Shown: positions 17,050 to 26,871 of the stretch, piece by piece
Position numbering within the stretch: position 1 is the stretch's first letter
How the letters are laid out: each line of letters starts with the position of its first letter
NCBI RefSeq assembly: GCF_016919705.1
Contig: NZ_CP070371.1
Span: 124,001-188,000 of the forward strand
Length of the DNA stretch: 64,000 nucleotides
Reading direction: 5' to 3'
Origin: Paracoccus methylovorus
Lineage (GTDB): Bacteria; Pseudomonadota; Alphaproteobacteria; Rhodobacterales; Rhodobacteraceae
Program-made: the position numbers and the translations under genes
Notes under the pieces: generated by a model
The model's input: only the letters and a program-made list of their open reading frames with translations
Told to the model about the DNA's origin: nothing
The model's database searches: none

Positions 17050-18258
17050 TCAGCCGCGCTTTATCACCTGTCTTTCGCGAATCATCACCCAAAGGATGAA
17101 GGCGATCGAGGCAACGGCTGAGACTGCCATGATGACAAGAAGCGGCGCTGCGCCGGTATCGTCGTGCAAAAGCGCGCCAGCCAGCGCCGCCAGACCCGCG
17201 CCGCCCGCCACCGCCAAGGCGCCGCCAAGGCCGCTTGCGGTGCCGGCAAGCTCTGGGCGCACGCTCATCATCCCGGCATTGGCGTTGGGCAAGAGCATGC
17301 CGTTGCCAAGCCCCATGAACCCGACCGAGCCAAAGAAGATCAGCGGCGTCAACCCGCCCATCAGATCGATGACCAGCGCCACAGCCAGAAATACCGAACA
17401 GATCAGTGCCCCTGCCAGAATCATCCTGTTCATGCCGATGCGGGTTGAAAATCGCGCCGAAAGGTAATTTCCCAGCGCATAACCAATCGACGGGCCTGCG
17501 AACCAATACCCGACTTCGGCCGGCGACAGGTGCAAAATGACCTGTCCGACGAAGGGTGCACCGCCCAGATAGGCATAGAACGATCCCGCGCTGAGTGTCG
17601 CCGTCAACGCATAGCCCCAGAACCGTTGCGAGCGTGCCAGGATGGGATATGTCGCGATTTGCTGGCGCAGGGGCACGCCGCCGCCTCGCGCGGTCTCGTT
17701 CAGGTCAAAGGCGCAAAGCGTCATGACCGTCATTCCCGCCAACCCCATGGCGATAAAACTGGCGCGCCAGCCCAGCGTTTCATCCAGCATGCCGCCCAAT
17801 GTCGGGGCGACCATCGGCACCAGCGACATGCCCATGGTGACATAGCCGATCATGCTGGCCGCCTGTTCGGCCGGCACGATGTCGCGCACCACGGCGCGGC
17901 TGATGACGAAGCCGGTCGTTATCACGGCCTGAATCAGGCGAAAGACCATGAACCACCCTGCATTGGGCGCCATCAGCGCCCCGGCCGTTGCCAGCAAAAA
18001 AATGGCAAAAGAGCCCAGCACGACCGGCCGCCGCCCAAAACGGTCGCTGATCGGGCCGCAAAGTAGCTGCAATATCGCGCTGACCCCCAAAAAGGCCGAC
18101 ACGGAAAGCTGCATGAAACTGTATTCCACGCCAAAATCCCGTGCCATTGCTGGCAGAGAGGGCAGGAAGATGTTCATCGACAGCGCCCCTGCGGCCGAGA
18201 TCGATACCAGGGTCACGATATTGGGTCGGCGCGGTGCGGAGGGGATCGGACTGCTCAT
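17050..18258 (-). CDS. Bcr/CflA-type MFS drug efflux transporter
   Basis: A 402-aa, 12-helix major facilitator. The ATG at 18258 is preferred (AAAGGTG about 6 nt upstream), giving MSSPIPSAPRRPNIVTL. Hallmarks are SMNIFLPSLPAMARDFG in the first helix region and the loop 2-3 motif LCGPISDRFGRRPVVLGS, with AISRAVVRDIVP-type motif C further on (written here as VISRAVVRDIVP). The Bcr/CflA family exports drugs such as chloramphenicol or bicyclomycin; the substrate here is unknown. It is followed 58 bp later by the RamB-like gene in the same direction. Confidence 0.88.
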   Translation of the reverse strand: MSSPIPSAPRRPNIVTLVSISAAGALSMNIFLPSLPAMARDFGVEYSFMQLSVSAFLGVSAILQLLCGPISDRFGRRPVVLGSFAIFLLATAGALMAPNAGWFMVFRLIQAVITTGFVISRAVVRDIVPAEQAASMIGYVTMGMSLVPMVAPTLGGMLDETLGWRASFIAMGLAGMTVMTLCAFDLNETARGGGVPLRQQIATYPILARSQRFWGYALTATLSAGSFYAYLGGAPFVGQVILHLSPAEVGYWFAGPSIGYALGNYLSARFSTRIGMNRMILAGALICSVFLAVALVIDLMGGLTPLIFFGSVGFMGLGNGMLLPNANAGMMSVRPELAGTASGLGGALAVAGGAGLAALAGALLHDDTGAAPLLVIMAVSAVASIAFILWVMIRERQVIKRG

Positions 18259-18321
18259 CCGCGCACCTTTGCCCGGCCGAAGAGCAAAGGCAATCGCCTG
18301 TTTATAGGGCACTGTTTCAGG

Positions 18322-18684
18322 TCAGTGTGTGCTGCCGCCGAAATCGTGAAAGATCAGAAAGGCGCCGAAGCAGATGCACGCGAAACCCGCCGCCACGTTC
18401 CAGGTCAGCTTTTCACCCAGCCACACCCATGAGAACAGGACAAAGACCGACAGGCTGATGACCTCCTGAATGGTCTTCAGTTGCGCGGCAGAGAAATAGC
18501 CATAGCCGATGCGGTTTGCCGGCACCTGCAGCACATATTCGAAGAAAGCGATGCCCCAGCTTACCAGAATCACCAGCAGCAGGGGTGCTGCCTTGAACTT
18601 CAGATGCCCATACCAGGCAGCGGTCATGAACAGGTTGGATAGGGTCAGCAGGCCGATCGTCACAAACGGCACGGGCAGGTTCAT
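18322..18684 (-). CDS. DUF486 / DMT-like small membrane protein
   Basis: A 120-aa protein with four hydrophobic segments, including FVTIGLLTLSNLFMTAAWYG and AAPLLLVILVSWGIAFFEY, and the conserved VPANRIGYGYFSAAQLK motif characteristic of DUF486. The family belongs to the drug/metabolite transporter superfamily, but its substrate is unknown. The start overlaps the dnaB stop by 4 bp (ATGA), so it is translationally coupled to the helicase gene, an arrangement with no obvious functional meaning. Confidence 0.85.
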   Translation of the reverse strand: MNLPVPFVTIGLLTLSNLFMTAAWYGHLKFKAAPLLLVILVSWGIAFFEYVLQVPANRIGYGYFSAAQLKTIQEVISLSVFVLFSWVWLGEKLTWNVAAGFACICFGAFLIFHDFGGSTH

Positions 18685-20180
18685 TCAGAGCGGTCCCAGC
18701 TACGATGTTTTTCCAGATTGCCGAAACGGGTAAAGCGACCCTCGAAGGACAGCTCGACGGTGCCGATGGGACCGTGGCGTTGCTTGCCGATGATGATCTC
18801 GGCCTTGCCATGGCAGGATTCCATGATCTGCTGCCAGGACGCCATCTTGTCCAGGTCGTGGTCGGCAGGCTTTTCGCGTTCACGGTAGTATTCTTCGCGA
18901 AAGACGAACATGACAATGTCGGCGTCCTGTTCGATCGAGCCTGACTCGCGCAGGTCGGAAAGCTGCGGGCGCTTGTCCTCGCGCGATTCGACCTGGCGCG
19001 AAAGCTGGGACAGTGCGATGACGGGGATGTCCAGTTCCTTGGCGATGGCCTTGAGACCCTGAGTAATCTCGCTGACCTCATTGACGCGGCTGTCCTTGGC
19101 CGAGGCGGCGCGCAGCAGCTGCAGATAGTCCACGATCAACACATCAAGCCCCATGGTGCGCTTGAGCTTGCGGGCGCGGGCGGCCAATTGGTTGATCGGC
19201 AGGGCGGGCGTGTCATCGATGTAAAGCGGACAGTTTTGCAGATCGTGCGCGGCTTTGACAAAGCGGCGGAACTCATCCTCGGTCATGTCGCCGCGGCGGA
19301 TCGATTCGCTGGGAACCTCGGCGGCCTCGGACAGGATGCGCGCGGCAAGCTGCTCGGCCGACATCTCCAGGCTGAAAAAGCCGACGACGCCGCCGGCCAC
19401 CGTACCATGAGTGCCATCGGGCAGCTCACCCAGCCTGTGCGCCTTGGCAACGTTGAAGGCGATGTTGGTCGCCAGCGAGGTTTTCCCCATCGAGGGGCGA
19501 CCGGCCAGGATAATCAGGTCCGAACGGTTCAAGCCGCCCATCTTGCCGTCAAGGTCGACAAGCCCTGTCGAGACCCCCGACAACCCGCCACCGCGGCTGA
19601 AGGCGGCATTGGCTGCATTCAACGCGCCGGTGACAGCAGAGAGGAAGCTTTGGAAACCGCGCTCTCCTACGCCCTGTTCGCCCAGCTTGTAAAGGATCTG
19701 CTCGGCTTCCTTGATTTGCTCCTCGGCGGAATCGCTGACCGACACGGTGGCCGCGCGCGAGGCGATATCCTGTCCCAGCCCGATCAACTCCCGGCGTAGG
19801 GCAAATTCGCGGATCATCTGCGCATAGTCACGTGCAGCATGGGACGAGATCGCCGCCCCCGCCAGCCTTGCCAGATAGGCCGGACCGCCCAGTTCCTTGA
19901 GGCCGGCATCATGCTCCATGAAAGCCTTGATCGTTACCGGGCTTGCCAAAGCGTTCCGAGCGATCCGCTCGACGCAGATTTCATAGATGCGGCGATGGAC
20001 CGGATCGTAAAAATGTGGCGCCTGGATGATGCGCGAGACGTGGTCGTAGACCTCGTTATTGGTCAGCAGAGCGCCCAGCAATTGCTGCTCGGCCTCGATC
20101 GAAAAGGGCACGGCCTGTTCCGCGGCGGCTTCAGCAATTTCGCCGGGTTTTCTGATTTCGACAGCACGCAATTCGCTCAT
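18681..20180 (-). CDS. dnaB: Replicative DNA helicase DnaB
   Basis: Hexameric helicase that unwinds DNA at the replication fork. The 499-aa sequence has the N-terminal primase-interacting domain (AEQQLLGALLTNNEVYDHV) and a C-terminal RecA-like motor. Walker A is GRPSMGKTSLA, Walker B is VLIVDYLQLL, and VIALSQLSRQVESREDKRPQ contains the DNA-binding and arginine-finger region. No intein is present. The start ATG lies 230 bp from pyrE across an intergenic region that contains a large inverted repeat. Confidence 0.97.
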   Translation of the reverse strand: MSELRAVEIRKPGEIAEAAAEQAVPFSIEAEQQLLGALLTNNEVYDHVSRIIQAPHFYDPVHRRIYEICVERIARNALASPVTIKAFMEHDAGLKELGGPAYLARLAGAAISSHAARDYAQMIREFALRRELIGLGQDIASRAATVSVSDSAEEQIKEAEQILYKLGEQGVGERGFQSFLSAVTGALNAANAAFSRGGGLSGVSTGLVDLDGKMGGLNRSDLIILAGRPSMGKTSLATNIAFNVAKAHRLGELPDGTHGTVAGGVVGFFSLEMSAEQLAARILSEAAEVPSESIRRGDMTEDEFRRFVKAAHDLQNCPLYIDDTPALPINQLAARARKLKRTMGLDVLIVDYLQLLRAASAKDSRVNEVSEITQGLKAIAKELDIPVIALSQLSRQVESREDKRPQLSDLRESGSIEQDADIVMFVFREEYYREREKPADHDLDKMASWQQIMESCHGKAEIIIGKQRHGPIGTVELSFEGRFTRFGNLEKHRSWDRSE

Positions 20181-20308
20181 CCCATGGTCTCCGACGTCCG
20201 ACTCGGGTGGAGGTTGTTATCCACCTTATGCGCCTCGGGGTCCATCGCGATATACTCTGGATACGCCGTAAGCAAATGGCCGCCTTTACCCTGTCGGCCA
20301 GGCTAGCA

Positions 20309-20373
20309 TGGGTATTTGAACAACGAAGAACAATGGCGAGCAGTAAGCCTCTTCTTCGTTGTTCAAATACCCA
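20309..20373. repeat. Perfect 22-bp inverted repeat (two head-to-head copies of a short repeat)
   Basis: Arms at 20309-20330 and 20352-20373 are exact reverse complements, with a 21-nt spacer. Each arm resembles the GGGATATTTGGGCACGAAAG element at 36228 and the copy inside the MOSC gene. The structure lies about 40 bp past the pyrE stop and may end that transcript. Confidence 0.85.
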
Positions 20374-20410
20374 ATCTACCGAGCGGCAGGGCGAGGCGCC
20401 TGCCGTCTGG

Positions 20411-21082
20411 TCAGGGGTGTGCCGCCTGCCAGGCTCGCGGATCGGTCAGGAAGCTTTCTACCTCAGAGAGGGTTGCTTCGTCGTAAAAACCTTGGGCTTT
20501 GGCCTCTGCCAGAACGTCCCACCAAGTGCAGAGATAATGCAGCCCAACGCCATGATCGGCCAGGCGTTGCTTGGTCTCTGGGAAGATGCCGTAATAAAAG
20601 ATCACCGCGGTATGGGCGCAGGTCGCGCCGGTCTCGCGGATCGCGTCGACGAAGCTCAGTTTCGAGCCGCCGTCGGTGGTCAGATCCTCGACCAGCAGCA
20701 CACGCTGGCCTTCGGTCATGGCGCCTTCGATCCGGGCGTTGCGGCCATAGCCCTTGGGCTTTTTGCGCACGTAAGTCATCGGCAATTCCAGCCGTTCGGC
20801 GACAAAGGCGGCGAATGGAATGCCTGCCGTCTCGCCGCCGGCGACGTTGTCGAACGCGGCAAAGCCGGCCTCGCGCAATACGGTTGCCGCCAAAAAATCC
20901 ATCAGCGTCGAGCGGATGCGTGGAAAGGAGATCAGCTTGCGGCAGTCGATATAGGTCGGGCCTTTCAGCCCCGAGGCATATGTGAAGGGTTCGGCCGCGT
21001 TGAAATGGACCGCCTTGATTTCCAGCAGCATGCGGGCGGTCAGGCGGGCGATTTCCGCGTGCGGGGGAAAGGGCAGGGTCAT
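20411..21082 (-). CDS. pyrE: Orotate phosphoribosyltransferase
   Basis: Joins orotate and PRPP to make OMP in pyrimidine synthesis. The PRPP-binding motif [13 protein letters not shown] is visible, preceded by [17 protein letters not shown] with the catalytic lysine region. The ATG at 21082 overlaps the pyrC stop (ATGA) and gives the expected [14 protein letters not shown] start; an in-frame start 21 bp upstream is less likely. The length is 223 aa. pyrC and pyrE form a compact pyrimidine operon. Confidence 0.95.
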   Translation of the reverse strand: MTLPFPPHAEIARLTARMLLEIKAVHFNAAEPFTYASGLKGPTYIDCRKLISFPRIRSTLMDFLAATVLREAGFAAFDNVAGGETAGIPFAAFVAERLELPMTYVRKKPKGYGRNARIEGAMTEGQRVLLVEDLTTDGGSKLSFVDAIRETGATCAHTAVIFYYGIFPETKQRLADHGVGLHYLCTWWDVLAEAKAQGFYDEATLSEVESFLTDPRAWQAAHP

Positions 21083-22122
21083 GCGGGATCCTCGAGGTGC
21101 CAATAAAGCGGAAAGCCGGGGTCAAAGACCGTGACGGTTTCGTCTCCGGCGGCGATATGGGTCGGATAATCGGCAGGTGTGTCATGCTTGATCAACCGGA
21201 TGCGATCCTCGTTCGGAGGCATGTGATAGAAGGCAGCACCGTTGAGCGAGGTAAAGCCTTCGAGACGGTCGATCGCGCCTTCCTCTTCGAAGACTTGCGC
21301 CAGGATGGACATGGTGTTTGGCGCGGTGAAACAGCCAGCGCAGCCGCAAGCAGATTCCTTGGCGCTGTCGGGGTGCGGCGCGGAATCCGTGCCAAGAAAG
21401 AAGCGCACGTCGCCCGAGGTTGCTGCCTTGCGCAGCGCCAGCCGATGCGTTTCGCGTTTGGCGACCGGTAGGCAGTAGTAATGCGGCCGGATGCCGCCTG
21501 CCAGAATATGATTGCGGTTGATGACCAGATGATGAGTGGTGATGGTCGCACCGATGTCGTCATTGCCAGAGACGTAGTCGACGCCGTCCGAGGTGGTGAT
21601 ATGTTCCATCACTACGCGCAGCCCCGGGGTCGCGCGGCGGATCGGCTCCAGGACGCGGTCGATGAATACCGCCTCGCGATCGAAGATATCCACACTGGGA
21701 TCGGTCACCTCGCCATGAAAGCACAGCGGGATGCCGGCTTGGGCCATGGCTTCTAGTACGGGCCGTACCTTGTCGAAATCGCGCACGCCCGAGGCCGAGT
21801 TGGTGGTTGCACCAGCCGGATAAAGCTTGACCGCCGATATGATTCCCTGCGCATGGGCGGCCAGCACATCGGCTGGATCGGTGGTCTCGGTCAGGTAAAG
21901 CGTCATCAAGGGACGTAACGTCACTTCGGCGGGCAGAGCGGCCCGGATCCGGTCCCGATAAGCGGCGGCCTGCGCCCCGGTCACCACCGGCGGCATCAGG
22001 TTGGGCATGATGATCGCCCGGCCGAAATGGCGGGAAAATGAAGCCACTGCCTGCAGCATAGCGCCATCGCGCAGGTGCAGGTGCCAGTCGTCGGGGCGTC
22101 GAAGCGTCACGGATTGGGTCAT
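21079..22122 (-). CDS. pyrC: Dihydroorotase (class II)
   Basis: Zinc amidohydrolase that cyclises carbamoyl-aspartate to dihydroorotate. The metal motif [13 protein letters not shown] is near the N-terminus, the carbamylated lysine lies in [15 protein letters not shown], and [15 protein letters not shown] carries the catalytic Asp. The ATG at 22122 is preceded by GAGGAAA and gives the 347-aa size typical of the single-domain E. coli type; the longer extension is not supported. It is the first gene of the pyrC-pyrE pair. Confidence 0.96.
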   Translation of the reverse strand: MTQSVTLRRPDDWHLHLRDGAMLQAVASFSRHFGRAIIMPNLMPPVVTGAQAAAYRDRIRAALPAEVTLRPLMTLYLTETTDPADVLAAHAQGIISAVKLYPAGATTNSASGVRDFDKVRPVLEAMAQAGIPLCFHGEVTDPSVDIFDREAVFIDRVLEPIRRATPGLRVVMEHITTSDGVDYVSGNDDIGATITTHHLVINRNHILAGGIRPHYYCLPVAKRETHRLALRKAATSGDVRFFLGTDSAPHPDSAKESACGCAGCFTAPNTMSILAQVFEEEGAIDRLEGFTSLNGAAFYHMPPNEDRIRLIKHDTPADYPTHIAAGDETVTVFDPGFPLYWHLEDPA

Positions 22123-22249
22123 GATTTTTCCTCTATACCGGGTGCGGCAGCAAGGCCATAGGGCAAAGGTCCCGACCAAAGGAGCTCTTGGCATTTCGTC
22201 GTCATAGGCGCAGTTCCCCTGTCTGGTATTCGTTCAAAGGGAATTCGTG

Positions 22250-22564
22250 ATGGGTTTCGGAATGATGAATTTCTCGGCTCTGCAGGCACCGTTGTTGCTG
22301 TGGCAGCAGATGGCGCATCTGGCTTGGGAATCGCAGATGGTCATTGCCATGCGAACTGCCGGCATGATGGGTCTTGTGCGGCAAGACCTGACCGAGCCGC
22401 AGCGTATGGTGGTTGAAAAGGCCGATGCCGCCTCCGAGGCGCTGCACGCCGCCCTGCGGGCCGCAGGACGGGGTGAGCGTGCCGACCGCGTCATGGCAGC
22501 AGCGCTGCGCCCCTATCGCCGACGCACCCGTGCCAATGTTCGACGCCTGTCGGGCAAGAGTTGA
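22250..22564 (+). CDS. Small Met/Ala-rich protein, function unknown
   Basis: A 104-aa protein starting at the ATG at 22250 with AAGGGA 7 nt upstream. It is rich in Met and Ala, predicted all-helical, with an acidic middle and a strongly basic C-terminus (RPYRRRTRANVRRLSGK). The layout faintly recalls phasin-like granule proteins, in which an amphipathic helix is followed by a basic tail, but I cannot assign it. It is convergent with gap across a strong bidirectional terminator and diverges from pyrC. Confidence 0.65.
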   Translation: MGFGMMNFSALQAPLLLWQQMAHLAWESQMVIAMRTAGMMGLVRQDLTEPQRMVVEKADAASEALHAALRAAGRGERADRVMAAALRPYRRRTRANVRRLSGKS

Positions 22565-22603
22565 CCGACTGCGGCCTTAATGCCCAAATCCGATCACAAA
22601 TGA

Positions 22604-22636
22604 AAACGCGCCCTGGGCTTTGCCCAGGGCGCGTTT
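22604..22636. terminator. Strong bidirectional terminator
   Basis: Perfect 15-bp stem (604-618 with 622-636 in the 22 kb block) and a TTT loop. A-rich and T-rich arm ends allow termination in both directions. It separates the convergent small gene and gap. Confidence 0.92.
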
Positions 22637-22660
22637 CGGTTTGGTGTCCGGGCTTCAAGC

Positions 22661-23662
<1,002 letters not shown>

Positions 23663-23907
23663 AGGTTTCCTCCGCCGCAGATGAGTGTTTCGCGCTGCAA
23701 ATAGCCCGCATCGCCCAGGAAATGCAAATGCCAGAAACCTGCGCGAACGGAAACTCGGCCGAAATGCGTATGTTAGCGGTACAATCGCGGCGTATAGTCG
23801 CTGGCGGGTCGTTCGAAAGATGATGCGGCTGTTTTATGACGCCGCAAATCCCTCCGCCTTTGGTCGTGCCGCGGGCTAAGCAAGGGCGAATCGCATCCGC
23901 AGGCCGA

Positions 23908-24051
23908 TCAGCGCCAAAAGCTGAGATATTCGATCAGGCTGGCGAACTGCTTGCCCAGAAACAGCGGTATGCCCCAATGCAGCACCAGCGCATCTGCCGC
24001 GAACAGCCCGAGGATCAACAGGCCCAGCACGAGTGCGATCTGATTTGTCAT
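23908..24051 (-). CDS. Very small single-span membrane protein
   Basis: A 47-aa frame running from an ATG at 24051 to TGA at 23908. It encodes MTNQIALVLGLLILGLFA followed by ADALVLHWGIPLFLGKQF and a polar end closing with SFWR. One clear transmembrane helix is predicted (about residues 4-24). A GGAACGG sequence lies about 5-11 nt upstream. It lies upstream of gap in the same direction. Small proteins of this look occur next to gap in other Rhodobacterales as far as I recall; the function is unknown. Confidence 0.6.
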   Translation of the reverse strand: MTNQIALVLGLLILGLFAADALVLHWGIPLFLGKQFASLIEYLSFWR

Positions 24052-24266
24052 GCCATCCGTTCCGTATCTGTCCTGCTTTATCGCGGTTTGTTGTCCCGCC
24101 CTCTGCTATGGCAGACACCGGATTCGGACAAGGTATCGCTTCCGTGCTGCGGTCGCACGCCCGGCATTGTCGGGGTTTGCGCCCAGGATATGGCGGGTCG
24201 TCACTGCGTCCTTCCTTGCTGACCGGCAAGCGAACTGGAATTGGCCGGCCGTATCATCTGTTTCGG

Positions 24267-25298
24267 TTAGTCCTCTTCTTCGGGGTCTGGCGCGATCAGG
24301 AACAGATTGCCTGCCGCTTCCATGTGACGGATCGTGGCCACGACCTGGTCCATGGCATCTTCGGTATCCTGCGCCGGGACCTTGCCAAGCACCTCCATCT
24401 CTTCGCGTATGGATTCGGCCAGGCGTGAGGAAACGCCGCCAAGCAGGAAATCCGCGGTCTCTTGTGTGTCATCCTTGGCCCCGGCGAGCGCCTTGAGCAG
24501 CACTGCATTGTCTATTTCGCGCAGGATGCGGGGAATATCGCGCGGGTCGACACGGCGGGGGATATGCTTCCAGGTAAAGATGGTCTTGCGCACCTCGCCC
24601 GCGAAGGTGGCATCGTCGTCATCAAGCCCGGCCAGCACGCTGTCGCGCATGCTGGAGGGCGAGAAGTTCAGAATCGCGCCGACTTTTTCGCCCGCCTTTC
24701 CCTCCAGCGGAAGTTGCGGAACGGCATCGGCGGCCTGGATCAGCGCCTTGCCGATGCGCTGCAGGGCCTCAGGCTCGATTCTGCCGGTCAGGGACATCGC
24801 ATAGGCGATCTGTCGCGCCCGCTCCTGTTCAAGCAGGCCGAACACCTCGGCCGCGCGCGGCACCGGCAGTTTCGAAAACATGACCGCCGCGATCTCGACG
24901 GCCTCGGCTCTGGCCAGTTCTGCCAGCAGGGCCGGGGTCATGGCCGCGATACGGTCCCACGGATCGCCCGTTCCGTTCAACGCCGCCATGCGACGCAGCC
25001 GGTCGGTCGTGTCGGCCGAGAGGTGACCGCCCAGCAGGTCCAATGTTCCGTCGATATCGCCCGGAAAGGACAATCCGATGGATTCCAGCCTGTCGCAAAA
25101 CTCCGATACGATGGCATTGCGCGTTTCGCGGTCGATAACGCCCATCAGCGCCATTTCCTGCGCCAGCTCCGTTTGCAACGCCGGCGGTAGCCGGGCGAGG
25201 TCGATATCCTCGCCCTCGGCCAGCACCAGCCGCACGATCACTGCCGCCTTCTGGCGCGGGCTAAGCCCCGCCACCGTCCCTATCGCCGGAACACCCAT
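24267..25298 (-). CDS. fliG: FliG-like flagellar motor switch protein (isolated gene)
   Basis: A 343-aa protein with FliG features: LSPRQKAAVIVRLVLAEGED at the N-terminus, middle-domain segments such as ARAEAVEIAAVMFSKLPVPRA (EHPQ-like region degenerate), and a C-terminal FTWKHIPRRVDPRDIPRILR segment. In flagellated bacteria FliG links the MS ring to the C-ring and to the stator. Here it stands alone with no other flagellar gene nearby. The ATG at 25298 follows GGGGG by 7 nt. It may serve flagella encoded elsewhere, or be a relic. Confidence 0.8.
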   Translation of the reverse strand: MGVPAIGTVAGLSPRQKAAVIVRLVLAEGEDIDLARLPPALQTELAQEMALMGVIDRETRNAIVSEFCDRLESIGLSFPGDIDGTLDLLGGHLSADTTDRLRRMAALNGTGDPWDRIAAMTPALLAELARAEAVEIAAVMFSKLPVPRAAEVFGLLEQERARQIAYAMSLTGRIEPEALQRIGKALIQAADAVPQLPLEGKAGEKVGAILNFSPSSMRDSVLAGLDDDDATFAGEVRKTIFTWKHIPRRVDPRDIPRILREIDNAVLLKALAGAKDDTQETADFLLGGVSSRLAESIREEMEVLGKVPAQDTEDAMDQVVATIRHMEAAGNLFLIAPDPEEED

Positions 25299-25357
25299 GG
25301 ATTGCCCCCGATTCCTGATCTTCGCGGGCAATCTCGCAGGAAAAAACGAACAGCCGG

Positions 25358-26674
25358 TTAATGTGCGCCGCTATCGCCGAACACCCGGGCGAAGATCGTG
25401 TCCACATGCTTGGTGTGATAGCCGAGGTCGAATTTCTCCTCGATCTCGGCGGGTGACAGGGCCGCAGTCACCTCGGCGTCGGCCAGCAGTTCGGTCTTGA
25501 AATCGGCGCCCTGTTCCCAGACCTTCATGGCATTGCGCTGGACCAGACGATAGGCGTCCTCGCGGCTGACACCGGCTTGGGTCAAGGCCAGCAGCACCCG
25601 TTGCGACATGACCAGGCCCTTGAACTTATTCATGTTCTTCAACATGTTATCGGGATAGACCACCAGTTTCTCGATTACGCCGGCCAGCCGGTTCAAGGCG
25701 AAATCCAGCGTGATGGTCGCATCGGGCGCGATGCCGCGCTCGACCGAGGAATGGCTGATGTCGCGTTCATGCCACAGCGCCACGTTCTCCATCGCGGGAA
25801 CCACCGTCATGCGCACAAGGCGGGCAAGGCCGGTCAGGTTCTCGGTCAGGACTGGGTTGCGCTTGTGCGGCATGGCCGAGCTGCCTTTTTGTCCGGGGCT
25901 GAAATATTCTTCTGCCTCAAGGACTTCGGTGCGCTGCATATGGCGAATCTCGATGGCGATATTCTCCATCGAGCTGGCGATCACGCCCAGCGTGGCAAAG
26001 AACATCGCGTGACGGTCGCGCGGGATGACCTGCGTGCTGATCGGCTCGGGGCGCAGACCCAGCTTGGCGCAGACATGTTCCTCGACGGCAGGGTCGATAT
26101 TGGCGAATGTGCCCACCGCGCCCGAGATGGCACCGGTCGCAACCTCGTCGCGGGCGCGTTCCAGCCGTTCGCGGCCGCGGGCCATTTCCGCATAGAAGCG
26201 GGCGAAGGTCAGGCCCATGGTGGTCGGCTCGGCATGGATGCCGTGGCTGCGGCCGATGCGGACGGTATCCTTATGCTCATAGGCGCGTTTTTTTAGCGCG
26301 GACAGGACCTTGTCCATATCGGCCAGCAGGATGTCGGCAGCGCGGACCAGTTGCACGTTCAGCGTGGTGTCGAGAACGTCCGAGCTGGTCATGCCCTGAT
26401 GGACGAAGCGCGCCTGATCCGCGCCGACATGCTCGGCAAGATGGGTGAGGAAGGCAATGACGTCATGCTTCGTCACGGCTTCGATTTCGTCGATGCGGGC
26501 CACGTCGAACTCGACGTCCCTGGCTTTCCAGACGGCCTCGGCATTCTCGCGCGGGATTACGCCCAGATCGGCCTGAGCGTCGCAGGCATGCGCCTCGATC
26601 TCGTACCAGATCCTGAATTTGGTCTCGGGCGACCAGATGGCGACCATTTCGGGGCGGGCATAGCGCGGGATCAT
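25358..26674 (-). CDS. purB: Adenylosuccinate lyase
   Basis: Cleaves SAICAR and adenylosuccinate in purine synthesis. The fumarase-superfamily signature GSSAMPHKRNPVLTENL is clear, with QGMTSSDVLDTTLNVQL and RIGRSHGIHAEPTTMG supplying other active-site segments. The ATG at 26674 is preceded by GGAG at 6 nt and gives MIPRYARPEMVAIW, the usual N-terminus. The length is 438 aa. It is independent of glnA, whose terminator lies in between. Confidence 0.96.
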   Translation of the reverse strand: MIPRYARPEMVAIWSPETKFRIWYEIEAHACDAQADLGVIPRENAEAVWKARDVEFDVARIDEIEAVTKHDVIAFLTHLAEHVGADQARFVHQGMTSSDVLDTTLNVQLVRAADILLADMDKVLSALKKRAYEHKDTVRIGRSHGIHAEPTTMGLTFARFYAEMARGRERLERARDEVATGAISGAVGTFANIDPAVEEHVCAKLGLRPEPISTQVIPRDRHAMFFATLGVIASSMENIAIEIRHMQRTEVLEAEEYFSPGQKGSSAMPHKRNPVLTENLTGLARLVRMTVVPAMENVALWHERDISHSSVERGIAPDATITLDFALNRLAGVIEKLVVYPDNMLKNMNKFKGLVMSQRVLLALTQAGVSREDAYRLVQRNAMKVWEQGADFKTELLADAEVTAALSPAEIEEKFDLGYHTKHVDTIFARVFGDSGAH

Positions 26675-26820
26675 CGGAGGCTCCTGTGTTTGCGCGGGTT
26701 CTAGCGGCTTGCCCCCCCGCCCGCAACTGCGCGCCACAATCACGCGTGCATGGGCTGCGTGAAAGGCGGTGCCGCGGCCGATGGCTGCCTTGGGTTTCTG
26801 TCCATCCCGGCCGCGAATTG

Positions 26821-26846
26821 GAAAAGCCGCCACGGGGGCGGCTTTC
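26821..26846 (-). terminator. Terminator after glnA
   Basis: Nine-base arms AAAGCCGCC/GGCGGCTTT with a 5-nt loop. On the minus strand the stem ends in a T run. It lies about 25 bp after the glnA stop. Confidence 0.85.
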
Positions 26847-26871
26847 CTTGTTCTTGCGTCACCGCAGCCGA

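Noticed and set aside
24033..24428. 131-aa plus-strand frame over the fliG 3' end
   Set aside because: No domain, no ribosome binding site, overlaps fliG and the small membrane gene in antisense.
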